From NCBI RefSeq assembly GCF_000772045.1, contig NZ_CP009754.1:2294001-2358000 (forward strand): a stretch of 64,000 bases of DNA, given 5' to 3'. The notes beneath the pieces were generated by a model, which did no database searches, was not told where the DNA came from, and worked only from the letters and a program-made list of their open reading frames with translations. Position 1 is the stretch's first letter, and the number at the start of each line of letters is the position of its first letter. Positions 1 through 7,360 of this stretch are shown piece by piece. Origin of the DNA: Streptomyces sp. CCM_MD2014. Its GTDB lineage: Bacteria; Actinomycetota; Actinomycetes; Streptomycetales; Streptomycetaceae. The position numbers and the translations under genes were made by a program.

Positions 1-2552
1 CCCGGGGTGAAGCCGTCGGCCGCCGCGTCGAAAGGGGTGATCCTGCTGTGCGACAGCAGGCCCAGCGCGGAGCACAGCACCATGTCCCGTGCGTTGCAGG
101 GCAGTTCCACTCCCCCGGCGACGGCGTAGTCGGCGGCGCCGGCGCGCAGTCGTCCCACCGCGACGTCGAGCGCCGCCAGCGAGGAGGCGCAGGCGGCCTC
201 CACGGCCACCGGTACGGCGTCCAGGCGGTGTTCGTTGCCGACCAGGGCGGCGATGCCGCTGGCGACGCTGCCGTCCCAGGCGGCCGGCACGTCGACCGGG
301 CCCGGATCCGCGAACCGGTCCCGCACCAGCTTGGTCAGCGTCTCGACCTCGTCCGGCCCCAGCCGGCCGAGCGCGGCGAGGGAACGGACGTCCGCCTCCA
401 GGTCGTCCAGGCACAGGCCCGTGTGCAGCCGGCGTTCCCTGGACAGGCCCAGGTTGCTGCCCACGGCCACCGTGCCGACGCCCTTGAGCGAGTGCGGCGG
501 GCGCCCGTGGCGGGCGAACATCTCGGTCGCCACGTCGAGTGCGAGGCGCTGGGCCGCGTCCATCGCCGCGTACCGGTGGGGCGGGATGCGCATCCCGGCG
601 GGCGGCGCGTCCGGCACCGGGACGGGCGCGCCGAGGTCGGTGTAGCTGCGGCCGCGGGCGAGCGCGCCCGGCGCGTGGTAGAGGTCGCGGTCGAAGGACT
701 CGGCCGGCAGCGGCCCGATCCGGTCCCGCCCGGAGAGCATGGTCCGCCAGAAGCCGTCCGCGTCGGGCGAGTCGGCGAACCGCCCGCCGAAGCCGACGAT
801 CGCGACGGGCTCCCCGACACCGCGCACCGGCGCCGCGGCACCGCCCCGCACCGGCGAACCGGCTCCGCCGCGTACGGGGGAGCCGACGGCACCGCCTCCC
901 GGCAGACCGGCGCCGCCCCCTCCGGGCAGACCGGCGCCACCGTCCCCGGACGCGTCGGCGCCACCGCGCACGGCGGCTGCCCCCTCGGCCCCGGGGCTCA
1001 CACCGGCCGGGCCGACCCGGGCACCGGCGTACGGGCCGGCCAGGGCGCCGTCCGCCGAGCCCACCGACGCACGGGCCTGCGAACCACTCACGGTCCCGTC
1101 CCCCGAGCCGGCCGCGACGCCGTCCGGCGAGCCGGCGGCAGGTTCCGGAGTCCCGGCGGCAGCCGGTACGTGCTCTTCGAGCAGCACGTGGCAGACCGTT
1201 CCGGTCAGCGAGGAGCCCAGCACCGCCGCCCGGCGGGGCGTGCCGTCCGCGGGCGGTCCCCACGGCTCGGCCGTGCGCGGCGCCCGGAACGGCTCCGCGG
1301 TCGCGGCGGGCCCGGTGCCGGTCCGCGCCGGGGGCACGGTGCGGTGGTGCAGGGCCAGCGCCGCCTTGGTGACACCGGCGAGCCCCGCGTTGGCGAAGGT
1401 GTGGCCGAGCCGGTCGCGCACGCTGCCCAGGGCCACCGAGCCCCGCGGCGCGCCGGCGTGGAGCGCGGCGATGGCCTCCTGCTCGGCGCGCCCCAGCGCG
1501 TCCGTGCCCTGCCCGGCGCACTCGACGAGGCCCACCGACCCGGGCGCGACGCCCGCCGTACGGTGCGCGGCCTCGGCGACCGCCCTGCGGTGCCCGGCCG
1601 ACAGCGAGTGGCGGAAGGTGCCCGGCCGCCCCTCGTGCCGCAACGCGCAGTCCAGGACCGACGCGTACACGCGGTCGCCGTCCCGCCGCGCGGTCGAGCG
1701 GCGCTTGAGCAGCAGCGCCCCGAGTCCCTCGGCGAGTACGGGGGCGTCGCCGGCCCCGTCCGGTCCGGCCGCGAATCCCTTCGCCGCCAGCGCCCGCCGC
1801 GCGAACCGGCCCTCGTCGCGCTGCCCCACCACGACCAGCGCGGCGTCGGTCAGCCCGGCGCGCAGGCTGTCCACGGCATGGGCGAGGGCCCAGTACGAGG
1901 TGGCGTCCGCCGACTCGACGGCGAGGGTGCGTCCGCGCAGCTTGAAGGCGGACGCGATGCGCGCCGGGATCGTACTGGCCATTTCGCCCACCCGGTCGTG
2001 CGGGGAGGCGCCGAGCCGGCGTGCCAGTACGTCGTTGAGTTCCCGCTCGGCCTCCCGCGGGTCGGTGCCGGTGTCGCGCCAGGTGCCGTCCGCGAGGACC
2101 TCCGCCAGGTCCCGGGCGTAGCGGGCGCCGTCGACGCGCAGCGCGTTGGCGTACTGCCGGTCCAGGCCGAGGCAGGTGCCCACGACGACATCCGTGCGGG
2201 CCGGGAGGCCGCCGGAGCCCGAGGCGTCGTCGAGGCACTGGCGGGCCGCCTCCACCATGAGCAGTTGCAGGCGGGCCATGGAGGCCGCCTGGGCCGGCGG
2301 GATGCCGAAGCGCGCGACGTCGACCTCGATGTCGCCGAGGCTCGCCGGTGCCGATCCCGCGTCGGCGCCGGACGGCGGGGCGTCGGCGATCAGCAGCCGC
2401 CACAGCTCCTCGATGCCGTGGGCGCGGGGGTGAAGGGCGGACATGCCGACGATGGCGATCGGTTCCGGGGGGCAGGGCGGCGCCGGTGACACCGGCGCCG
2501 CGCCCCCGTCCGTGACTGTTTCCTTGTCTGACAACTTCTCGTTCCTGTTCAC
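1..2552 (-). CDS. Tandem ketoacyl-synthase protein, 3' part outside window
   Basis: About 850 codons of a multidomain ketosynthase (KS) protein are present; the C-terminal part lies beyond the left edge. Residues 30-410 have a KS fold, but the active-site Cys is Asp216 (motif VESADATS) and the first His motif reads AGQGT (346-350). Only the GH of the third motif (383-384) remains, so this domain should not condense acyl chains. A Gly/Pro/Ala-rich linker (about 455-580) leads to a second KS starting near EPVAIVGFGG (581), with an intact nucleophile Cys788 in EAACASSL. Tandem KS units with one inactive member recall KS-CLF pairs of polyunsaturated fatty acid or type II polyketide synthases; the exact class cannot be told from this fragment. 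The chosen GTG start is 37 nt after the SARP stop, so the two are probably co-transcribed. No strong ribosome binding site is visible. Confidence 0.85.
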   Translation of the reverse strand, partial: MNRNEKLSDKETVTDGGAAPVSPAPPCPPEPIAIVGMSALHPRAHGIEELWRLLIADAPPSGADAGSAPASLGDIEVDVARFGIPPAQAASMARLQLLMVEAARQCLDDASGSGGLPARTDVVVGTCLGLDRQYANALRVDGARYARDLAEVLADGTWRDTGTDPREAERELNDVLARRLGASPHDRVGEMASTIPARIASAFKLRGRTLAVESADATSYWALAHAVDSLRAGLTDAALVVVGQRDEGRFARRALAAKGFAAGPDGAGDAPVLAEGLGALLLKRRSTARRDGDRVYASVLDCALRHEGRPGTFRHSLSAGHRRAVAEAAHRTAGVAPGSVGLVECAGQGTDALGRAEQEAIAALHAGAPRGSVALGSVRDRLGHTFANAGLAGVTKAALALHHRTVPPARTGTGPAATAEPFRAPRTAEPWGPPADGTPRRAAVLGSSLTGTVCHVLLEEHVPAAAGTPEPAAGSPDGVAAGSGDGTVSGSQARASVGSADGALAGPYAGARVGPAGVSPGAEGAAAVRGGADASGDGGAGLPGGGGAGLPGGGAVGSPVRGGAGSPVRGGAAAPVRGVGEPVAIVGFGGRFADSPDADGFWRTMLSGRDRIGPLPAESFDRDLYHAPGALARGRSYTDLGAPVPVPDAPPAGMRIPPHRYAAMDAAQRLALDVATEMFARHGRPPHSLKGVGTVAVGSNLGLSRERRLHTGLCLDDLEADVRSLAALGRLGPDEVETLTKLVRDRFADPGPVDVPAAWDGSVASGIAALVGNEHRLDAVPVAVEAACASSLAALDVAVGRLRAGAADYAVAGGVELPCNARDMVLCSALGLLSHSRITPFDAAADGFTP
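840..960. repeat. Repeats encoding KS interdomain linker
   Basis: Imperfect tandem units of about 27-30 bp encode the Gly/Pro-rich linker between the two KS domains of the minus-strand gene, with repeated GAGLPGGG- and PVRGGAG-type peptide units. They are in frame and look like slippage-expanded linker sequence, not a separate element. Confidence 0.6.
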
Positions 2553-2589
2553 AAGGGCGCCGGCCGCGCGACCGGCCCGAACGGGGCCG

Positions 2590-3411
2590 TCAGGCGGTGA
2601 GCAGGCCGCTGTCCGCCGGCGGTTGCGGTTCCCGCCGCAGCGTGGACGGCACCTTCAGAACCGGGTCCTGCGCCAGGATCTCGGCGTGCCGTCGGCGCAG
2701 CAGCGCTCCCGGCTGGACGCCCAGCTCCTCGTCGAGCCGCTTCCGGGCCAGGTGGTACGACTCCAGCGCGTCGCCCTGGCGTCCCACCCGGTAGAGGCCG
2801 ACCATCAGCAGCTCGCAGAACCGCTCGCGCAGCGGGTACTGCGCCACCAACTGCTGGAGCATGGCGATCGCCTTCGCCTCGCCGCCGAGCAGGAACAGCG
2901 CGCTCACCAGGTCCTCCAGGGCCGTGAGCCGGCGCTCCTCGAACAGGGCCGCCGCGCCCCGGCAGCGCCTGCCCTCGCCCGCGTCGATGAGGGCGGGGCC
3001 GCGCCACAGCCGCAGCCCCGCCTCCAGCAGTTCGACGGCGCGCGCCGGGTCGGCGGGGAGCACGGCGGCGCCCTGCGAGACGAGCCGCAGGAAACGGTTG
3101 CCGTCCACGCACTGCGGGTCGATCTCCAGGAGGTAGCCGCCCAGAACGGAGCGCAGGATGCCCCGGGTCCGCTCGGGGCAGGCGCGCTCGTTGATCACCT
3201 TCCGGGCGCGCGCGGCGTGCGCCTGGAGGGCGTTGAGGACGTTGTCGGGTGGGGTCGTGCCCCAGAGTTCGTCCACCAGGTCCGCGAGCGACACGGCTCG
3301 GCCCGCGTCGACGGCGAGCGTCGCCACCAGCGTGCGGACCTTCCCGGCTCGGATCCCGCCGCCGCCGTGCGGCGTGTTGATCGATACCGGTCCCAATATG
3401 TTGATTTCCAC
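2590..3411 (-). CDS. SARP-family pathway activator
   Basis: Streptomyces antibiotic regulatory protein of about 273 aa, the usual size for small SARPs such as ActII-ORF4. It has an OmpR-like winged helix at residues 1-95 and a bacterial transcriptional activation domain at about 100-245, with the conserved YHLARKRLDEELGVQPG-type segment. SARPs bind heptameric repeats near the -35 of biosynthetic promoters and recruit RNA polymerase. The frame is open further upstream, but the GTG at 3411 is preferred: it follows GGGGGAT and begins the SARP N-terminus (EINILGPV). It sits directly upstream of the tandem-KS gene in the same direction, so it is probably that cluster's own activator. No TTA codon was noticed. 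Confidence 0.85.
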   Translation of the reverse strand: MEINILGPVSINTPHGGGGIRAGKVRTLVATLAVDAGRAVSLADLVDELWGTTPPDNVLNALQAHAARARKVINERACPERTRGILRSVLGGYLLEIDPQCVDGNRFLRLVSQGAAVLPADPARAVELLEAGLRLWRGPALIDAGEGRRCRGAAALFEERRLTALEDLVSALFLLGGEAKAIAMLQQLVAQYPLRERFCELLMVGLYRVGRQGDALESYHLARKRLDEELGVQPGALLRRRHAEILAQDPVLKVPSTLRREPQPPADSGLLTA

Positions 3412-3668
3412 ACATCCCCCGAGGTTGTACAGGCTGTATCCATCGTCCGAGGGGTCTGCCACGCGTGCTGCCGGACAGCTCGGTGTGCCAGGTCGCCCTC
3501 GCGTGCTCCCCGCACTCCCGTGAGCGGACGGGGTGCTGGTCTGCGGCGGTCCCGATCGGCCCCGAAGGACCGCCGCCCGGTTTTTGGCTGGCTCGCAGCC
3601 AGTTCTCTTCCGGGGTCCATCGTGACAAGCGCTCCCCGACCCGTCATCCACCGAACGATCGGATTCCG

Positions 3669-3719
3669 GCCTCAACACAGGACCGGCGAAGGGAGACGGC
3701 ACCGTCAATGTGTTGAGGC
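3669..3719. promoter_or_regulatory. Candidate operator: GCCTCAACACA inverted repeat
   Basis: The arms GCCTCAACACA (3669-3679) and TGTGTTGAGGC (3709-3719) are perfect inverted copies with a 29-bp spacer. They lie between the divergent SARP and TrkA genes. The AT-containing arms stand out in this GC-rich region. The binding protein is unknown. Confidence 0.45.
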
Positions 3720-3807
3720 ACGGCCGCGTTGCGGTTCAACAGAACTGAACGACGCGAACCGACCACCCCGGCGGGGTCCGGCGGCGGCGGACCGGCATGA
3801 TGGTGCC

Positions 3808-3831
3808 CCGCGGCCCCCAGCGGGGCCGCGG
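3808..3831. other. GC hairpin upstream of TrkA operon
   Basis: CCGCGGCCCC / GGGGCCGCGG with loop CAGC, about 85 bp before the first TrkA start. It could be a terminator, an attenuator or a leader structure; nothing in the sequence decides between these. Confidence 0.4.
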
Positions 3832-3914
3832 ATGTTTGCCCGTCGAGCCGAAAGAGGAAGATGAACGGGATGTTCACCCCGGTAAGAGGGCTGAGAAGAA
3901 GAGTGGTGTGAGCC

Positions 3915-4586
3915 GTGCACATTGTCATCATGGGCTGCGGGCGGGTGGGCTCGGCGCTCGCCCAGACCCTGGAGCAGCAGGGGCACACGGTCGCCGTGAT
4001 CGACCGGGACCCCACCTCCTTCCGGCGCCTCGGTTCCTCGTTCGGCGGCCGCCGGGTCACCGGGATCGGTTTCGACCAGGACACCCTGCGCGAGGCGGGC
4101 ATCGAGGAGGCCGGCGCCTTCGCCGCCGTCTCCAGCGGTGACAACTCGAACATCATCGCCGCCCGTGTGGCGCGCGAGATGTTCGGCGTGGAGAACGTCG
4201 CCGCCCGTATCTACGACCCGCGCCGTGCCGAGGTCTACCAGCGCCTGGGCATCCCCACCGTGGCCACCGTCCGCTGGACGGCCGACCAGATGCTGCGCCG
4301 GCTGCTGCCCTCGGGTGCCGAGCCGCTGTGGCGCGACCCCACCGGCGGTGTCCAGCTCGCCGAGGTGCACACCTCCTCGGCCTGGGTCGGTCACAAGATC
4401 AGCCGGCTCCAGGAGGAGACGGGCGTGCGGGTCGCGTTCGTCACCCGGCTCGGGGAGGCGATCCTGCCCTCCTCGCAGACCGTCCTGCAGGAGGGTGACC
4501 TCGTGCACGTGATGATGCGTACCGACGAGGTCCACAAGGTCGAGGCGGCGTTCGCCAAGGGTCCCGAAGAGGAGGGCGGTCACTGA
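3915..4586 (+). CDS. TrkA-family potassium uptake protein (first of pair)
   Basis: Cytoplasmic gating subunit of a Trk/Ktr-type K+ transporter, 223 aa. The N-terminal Rossmann domain has the dinucleotide motif GCGRVGSALA (about residues 7-16) and an acidic residue ending beta-2 (VIDRD). A C-terminal TrkA-C domain follows, ending in VHVMMRTDEVHKVEAAF. The start is GTG 3915. The stop overlaps the next gene's start (TGATG), so the two are translationally coupled and probably form a hetero-oligomer that binds NAD(H) or ATP and opens a membrane pore. The pore subunit (TrkH/TrkG) is not in the window. Confidence 0.88.
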   Translation: MHIVIMGCGRVGSALAQTLEQQGHTVAVIDRDPTSFRRLGSSFGGRRVTGIGFDQDTLREAGIEEAGAFAAVSSGDNSNIIAARVAREMFGVENVAARIYDPRRAEVYQRLGIPTVATVRWTADQMLRRLLPSGAEPLWRDPTGGVQLAEVHTSSAWVGHKISRLQEETGVRVAFVTRLGEAILPSSQTVLQEGDLVHVMMRTDEVHKVEAAFAKGPEEEGGH

Positions 4587-5266
4587 TGAGGGTCGCCATT
4601 GCCGGAGCCGGCGCGGTCGGCCGTTCGATCGCGGGCGAGCTGCTGGAGAACGGCCACGAGGTCCTGCTCATCGACAAGGCGCCGACCGCCATCTCGGTCG
4701 AGCGCGTCCCGATGGCGGAGTGGCTGCTCGCCGACGCGTGCGAGATCACGTCACTGGACGAGGCGGCGCTCCAGCGCTGCAACGTCGTCATCGCCGCGAC
4801 GGGCGACGACAAGGTCAACCTGGTCGTGTCCCTGCTGGCCAAGACGGAGTACGGCGTCCCGCGCGTCGTCGCCCGGGTGAACAACCCGAAGAACGAGTGG
4901 CTCTTCAACGAGTCGTGGGGCGTGGACGTCGCCGTCTCCACCCCGCGGCTGATGTCGGCCCTGGTGGAGGAGGCGGTGAGCGTCGGCGACCTGGTCCGGC
5001 TGCTGCGCTTCAGCCACGGCGACGCCAACCTGGTCGAGCTGACGCTGCCGGAGGAGTCGGCCCTGGCCGGTACCCAGGTCGGCGACGTCCAGTGGCCCGA
5101 GGACACCTCGCTGGTGACGATCATCCGCGGCACCCGGGTGCTGACGCCGTCCCGGGAGGACTCCCTGGAGGCGGGCGACGAACTGCTCTTCGTCGCCGCT
5201 CAGGCCCGTGAGGAGCAGCTGGAGGACCTGCTGTCGGCCCGGCGACGGCCCGACGGCGTGGTCTGA
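4586..5266 (+). CDS. TrkA-family potassium uptake protein (second of pair)
   Basis: Second TrkA-type regulatory subunit, 226 aa. The Rossmann motif GAGAVGRSIA is at about residues 7-16, with an acidic residue after beta-2 (LIDKA) and a C-terminal TrkA-C domain after about residue 140 (LVELTLPEES, DELLFVAAQ). The ATG overlaps the stop of the first copy by one base. Two different TrkA subunits in one operon are common in actinobacteria. Proximity to KdpD/KdpE suggests K+ balance as the theme of the block. The operon ends at a strong hairpin about 35 bp after the stop. Confidence 0.88.
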   Translation: MRVAIAGAGAVGRSIAGELLENGHEVLLIDKAPTAISVERVPMAEWLLADACEITSLDEAALQRCNVVIAATGDDKVNLVVSLLAKTEYGVPRVVARVNNPKNEWLFNESWGVDVAVSTPRLMSALVEEAVSVGDLVRLLRFSHGDANLVELTLPEESALAGTQVGDVQWPEDTSLVTIIRGTRVLTPSREDSLEAGDELLFVAAQAREEQLEDLLSARRRPDGVV

Positions 5267-5302
5267 CCGGCACCGGGATCCGTCCGGCACGGAGGGTCCG
5301 TT

Positions 5303-5350
5303 CACGGCGGTGGGGGCGCCCGGAGAGTTCCGGGCGCCCCCACCGCCGTG
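5303..5350. terminator. Bidirectional terminator, 21-bp perfect stem
   Basis: Perfect inverted repeat 5303-5323/5330-5350 with loop AGAGTT, placed between the convergent TrkA operon and the DUF3159 gene. It can terminate both. It lacks a long T tract, as is usual in Streptomyces. Confidence 0.85.
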
Positions 5351-5367
5351 CTGCGCCGTCCCGGCCG

Positions 5368-6180
5368 TCAGGCCTTGCGGTGCCTGCCGCCGCGCAGGTC
5401 CGCGGCCTCGCCGTCGCCCTCGGACGACCCCGGCGGCAGAGTCCCGGCGGCCTCCTGCTCGCGCCGTTCCCGCTCGGCCTTCTCCGCCTTCTCGGCCTTC
5501 TCCGCCGCCTCCATCTCCGCGAAGACGTCGATGGGGGCCGGCGCCTTGGCCAGGAAGACCCAGGTCAGCCAGACGGCGAGCAGGAAGGGCGGGATCTTCA
5601 GGGTGACCAGGACCCAGCCGAGCTGCTCCGTGTCCGCCCACCAGTACAGCGGGAAGAGGATGGCCGACTTGGCGAGCAGGATGAAGCCCCAGGCGTAGCT
5701 GGCCTTGGTGTACGCCTTCTTGCGGCCCGGGTTGCGGGTGCGCCAGGACAGGTTCTCCTTGAAGACCGGGCCGAGGATCAGGCCGATCAGCGGAACCCCG
5801 GCGAGCGAGGTGACGATGTACGCCAGCGCCAGACCCAGGGTGTAGAGCATGCCCGGCAGATAGAAGTTCTTGGCGTTGTCGGTCATCATCGCGAAAACCA
5901 CGCCGAAGGCGACGCCGAAGACCCCGCTGAACGCGTGCTTGACGGTGTCCTTCATCGCCAGCCGGACCACGACCAGCACCACCGACACGGCCAGGGCCGC
6001 GATCGCCGACATGTGCAGGTCGTTGTTGAGCGTGAAGATGGTGACGAAGAGCAGTCCCGGCAGCACCGTCTCGACCATGCCGCGCACGCCGCCGAACGCC
6101 TCGAACAGCGCGGCCTCCGTCACCGCCCGGGCGTCGTCGGCCTCTGTCGTCTCTTCGGTCGGCTTGTCGAGCGACGTCAC
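5368..6180 (-). CDS. DUF3159 multi-pass membrane protein
   Basis: Actinobacterial integral membrane protein of 270 aa. After an acidic N-terminus (1-40) there are five to six hydrophobic segments (for example VLPGLLFVTIF, IAALAVSVVLVVV, YAWGFILLAKSAILFPLYWW). The charged tail is Lys/Glu-rich with EKAEKAEKAE coiled-coil-like repeats and ends GGRHRKA. DUF3159 has no established function to my knowledge. The GTG start lies 3 nt after the stop of the OB-fold gene, so the two form one operon. Confidence 0.82.
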   Translation of the reverse strand: MTSLDKPTEETTEADDARAVTEAALFEAFGGVRGMVETVLPGLLFVTIFTLNNDLHMSAIAALAVSVVLVVVRLAMKDTVKHAFSGVFGVAFGVVFAMMTDNAKNFYLPGMLYTLGLALAYIVTSLAGVPLIGLILGPVFKENLSWRTRNPGRKKAYTKASYAWGFILLAKSAILFPLYWWADTEQLGWVLVTLKIPPFLLAVWLTWVFLAKAPAPIDVFAEMEAAEKAEKAEKAERERREQEAAGTLPPGSSEGDGEAADLRGGRHRKA

Positions 6181-6183
6181 CGG

Positions 6184-6582
6184 CTACTCCCGTCCGAGGG
6201 GTCTCAGTTCGTATTTCGGGTTGAAGAGCACCCGGCGGCCGTGACTCATCGAGATCCGGCCCGATGCGATGAGCTTGCGCCCCGGCTCTATGCCCACGAT
6301 GGAGCGTCTGCCCAGCCACACCACGTCCAGGGCGGCGGAGCCGTCGAACAGCTCGGCCTCCAGGGCCGGAACGCCCGCACGCGGCCGCAGGGTGACCGTG
6401 CGCAAGGTACCAGTTACCGACACGACCTGCCGGTCCTGGCAGTCTCCGATACGGGTGCAGCCGGCGGTGTCGGCGTCCTCGCGCAGTTCCTCCGACTCCA
6501 GCTCCTCCTGTGACGAGGAGAGCCGGTCGAACATGCGCCGGAACCGGCCCACCGGCTTGTCGGAACGCGGAGCAGCACTCAT
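6184..6582 (-). CDS. OB-fold nucleic-acid-binding protein
   Basis: Small protein of about 132 aa. The N-terminal helix is rich in Ser/Glu (RMFDRLSSSQEELESEELRE), followed by an OB-fold domain with beta-strand segments VVSVTGTLRTVTLRP, LDVVWLGRRSIVGI and RKLIASGRISM, resembling RecG- or tRNA-anticodon-type OB folds. The frame is open further upstream, but ATG 6582 is preferred: TACGCT lies 6 nt before it (leaderless start) and no ribosome site is seen. It shares an operon with the DUF3159 gene. Its nucleic-acid target is unknown. Confidence 0.75.
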   Translation of the reverse strand: MSAAPRSDKPVGRFRRMFDRLSSSQEELESEELREDADTAGCTRIGDCQDRQVVSVTGTLRTVTLRPRAGVPALEAELFDGSAALDVVWLGRRSIVGIEPGRKLIASGRISMSHGRRVLFNPKYELRPLGRE

Positions 6583-6588
6583 ATCTGA

Positions 6589-6594
6589 AGCGTA
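6589..6594 (-). promoter_or_regulatory. Putative -10 (TACGCT) of leaderless OB-fold gene
   Basis: TAnnnT hexamer with a 6-nt gap to ATG 6582. This spacing puts the transcription start at or next to the A of the ATG. No ribosome binding site intervenes. Confidence 0.45.
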
Positions 6595-6676
6595 CCGGGG
6601 CCCGCCGACAGCCATGCCCCCCTCTCGGGACGGGATGGCGAGGCTCACTCCCCCCTCACCCGGCGTGCGCTCCCGC

Positions 6677-7360
6677 TCACTTCTCGAAGCGGTACCCCAT
6701 GCCCGGCTCGGTGATGAAGTGCCGCGGGTGCGCGGGGTCCGCCTCGAGCTTGCGGCGCAGCTGGGCCATGTAGACCCGCAGGTAGTTCGTCTCCGTCCCG
6801 TACGACGGCCCCCACACCTCCTGCAGCAGCTGCTTCTGGCTCACCAGGCGCCCCGTGTTGCGCACCAGCACCTCCAGCAGATGCCATTCGGTGGGCGTCA
6901 GACGTACGTCCTTCCCGCCCCGGTTGACCTTCTTCGCGGCCAGGTCGACGGTGAACTCCGCGGTGTCCACGACCACCTCGTCCTCGCCGCCCGGAACGGG
7001 TTCGGCCCGGCGGACGGCGGCCCGCAGCCGGGCCAGCAGCTCGTCCATGCCGAAGGGCTTGGTGACGTAGTCGTCGGCGCCCGCGTCGAGCGCCTCGACC
7101 TTCTCGTCGGAGGAGTGCCGGGCGGACAGCACCAGGATCGGCACCCGGGTCCAGCCGCGCAGCCCCTTGATCACCTCGACGCCGTCCATGTCGGGCAGGC
7201 CCAGGTCCAGCACCACCACGTCGGGGTGGCGGGCGGCGGCGAGCCGGAGTGCGGTGGCGCCGTCGTGGGCGGCGTCGACCTCGTAGTGGCGCGCCTTGAG
7301 GTTGATCACGAGGGCGCGCACGATCTGCGGTTCGTCGTCGATCACGAGGACGCGGGTCAT
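6677..7360 (-). CDS. kdpE: Response regulator KdpE
   Basis: OmpR/PhoB-type response regulator, 227 aa. The receiver domain is at 1-115 with acidic pocket DDE (8-10), phospho-acceptor Asp52 (VVLDLGLPDMDG) and conserved Lys of YVTKPFG. The winged helix at 130-225 contains the KdpE-like LTPTEWHLLEVL segment. KdpE normally switches on kdpFABC, a high-affinity K+ ATPase, on signal from KdpD. Start ATG 7360 overlaps the end of kdpD. No kdpFABC genes lie in the window, so the target promoters are elsewhere or differ. Confidence 0.9.
   Translation of the reverse strand: MTRVLVIDDEPQIVRALVINLKARHYEVDAAHDGATALRLAAARHPDVVVLDLGLPDMDGVEVIKGLRGWTRVPILVLSARHSSDEKVEALDAGADDYVTKPFGMDELLARLRAAVRRAEPVPGGEDEVVVDTAEFTVDLAAKKVNRGGKDVRLTPTEWHLLEVLVRNTGRLVSQKQLLQEVWGPSYGTETNYLRVYMAQLRRKLEADPAHPRHFITEPGMGYRFEK

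Larger units (their letters stand above)
3412..3914. other. Intergenic region between SARP and TrkA genes
   Basis: 503 bp divergent region that must hold the SARP and TrkA promoters. It contains an 11-bp perfect inverted repeat (3669-3679/3709-3719), a shorter dyad GTTCA...TGAAC (3734-3750), and a perfect 10-bp GC hairpin with a CAGC loop (3808-3831). No convincing gene was found; short open frames here have poor codon use. Confidence 0.6.

Noticed and set aside
48..2489. Long open frames on the + strand opposite the ketosynthase gene
   Set aside because: They encode Arg/Gly/Pro/Ala-rich sequence without any recognisable motif, and the minus strand gives a clear KS protein.
3412..3708. N-terminal extension of the SARP (open frame to 3708)
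   Set aside because: The extension is Arg/Ser/Pro-rich and non-conserved; GTG 3411 has a ribosome site and starts the family domain.
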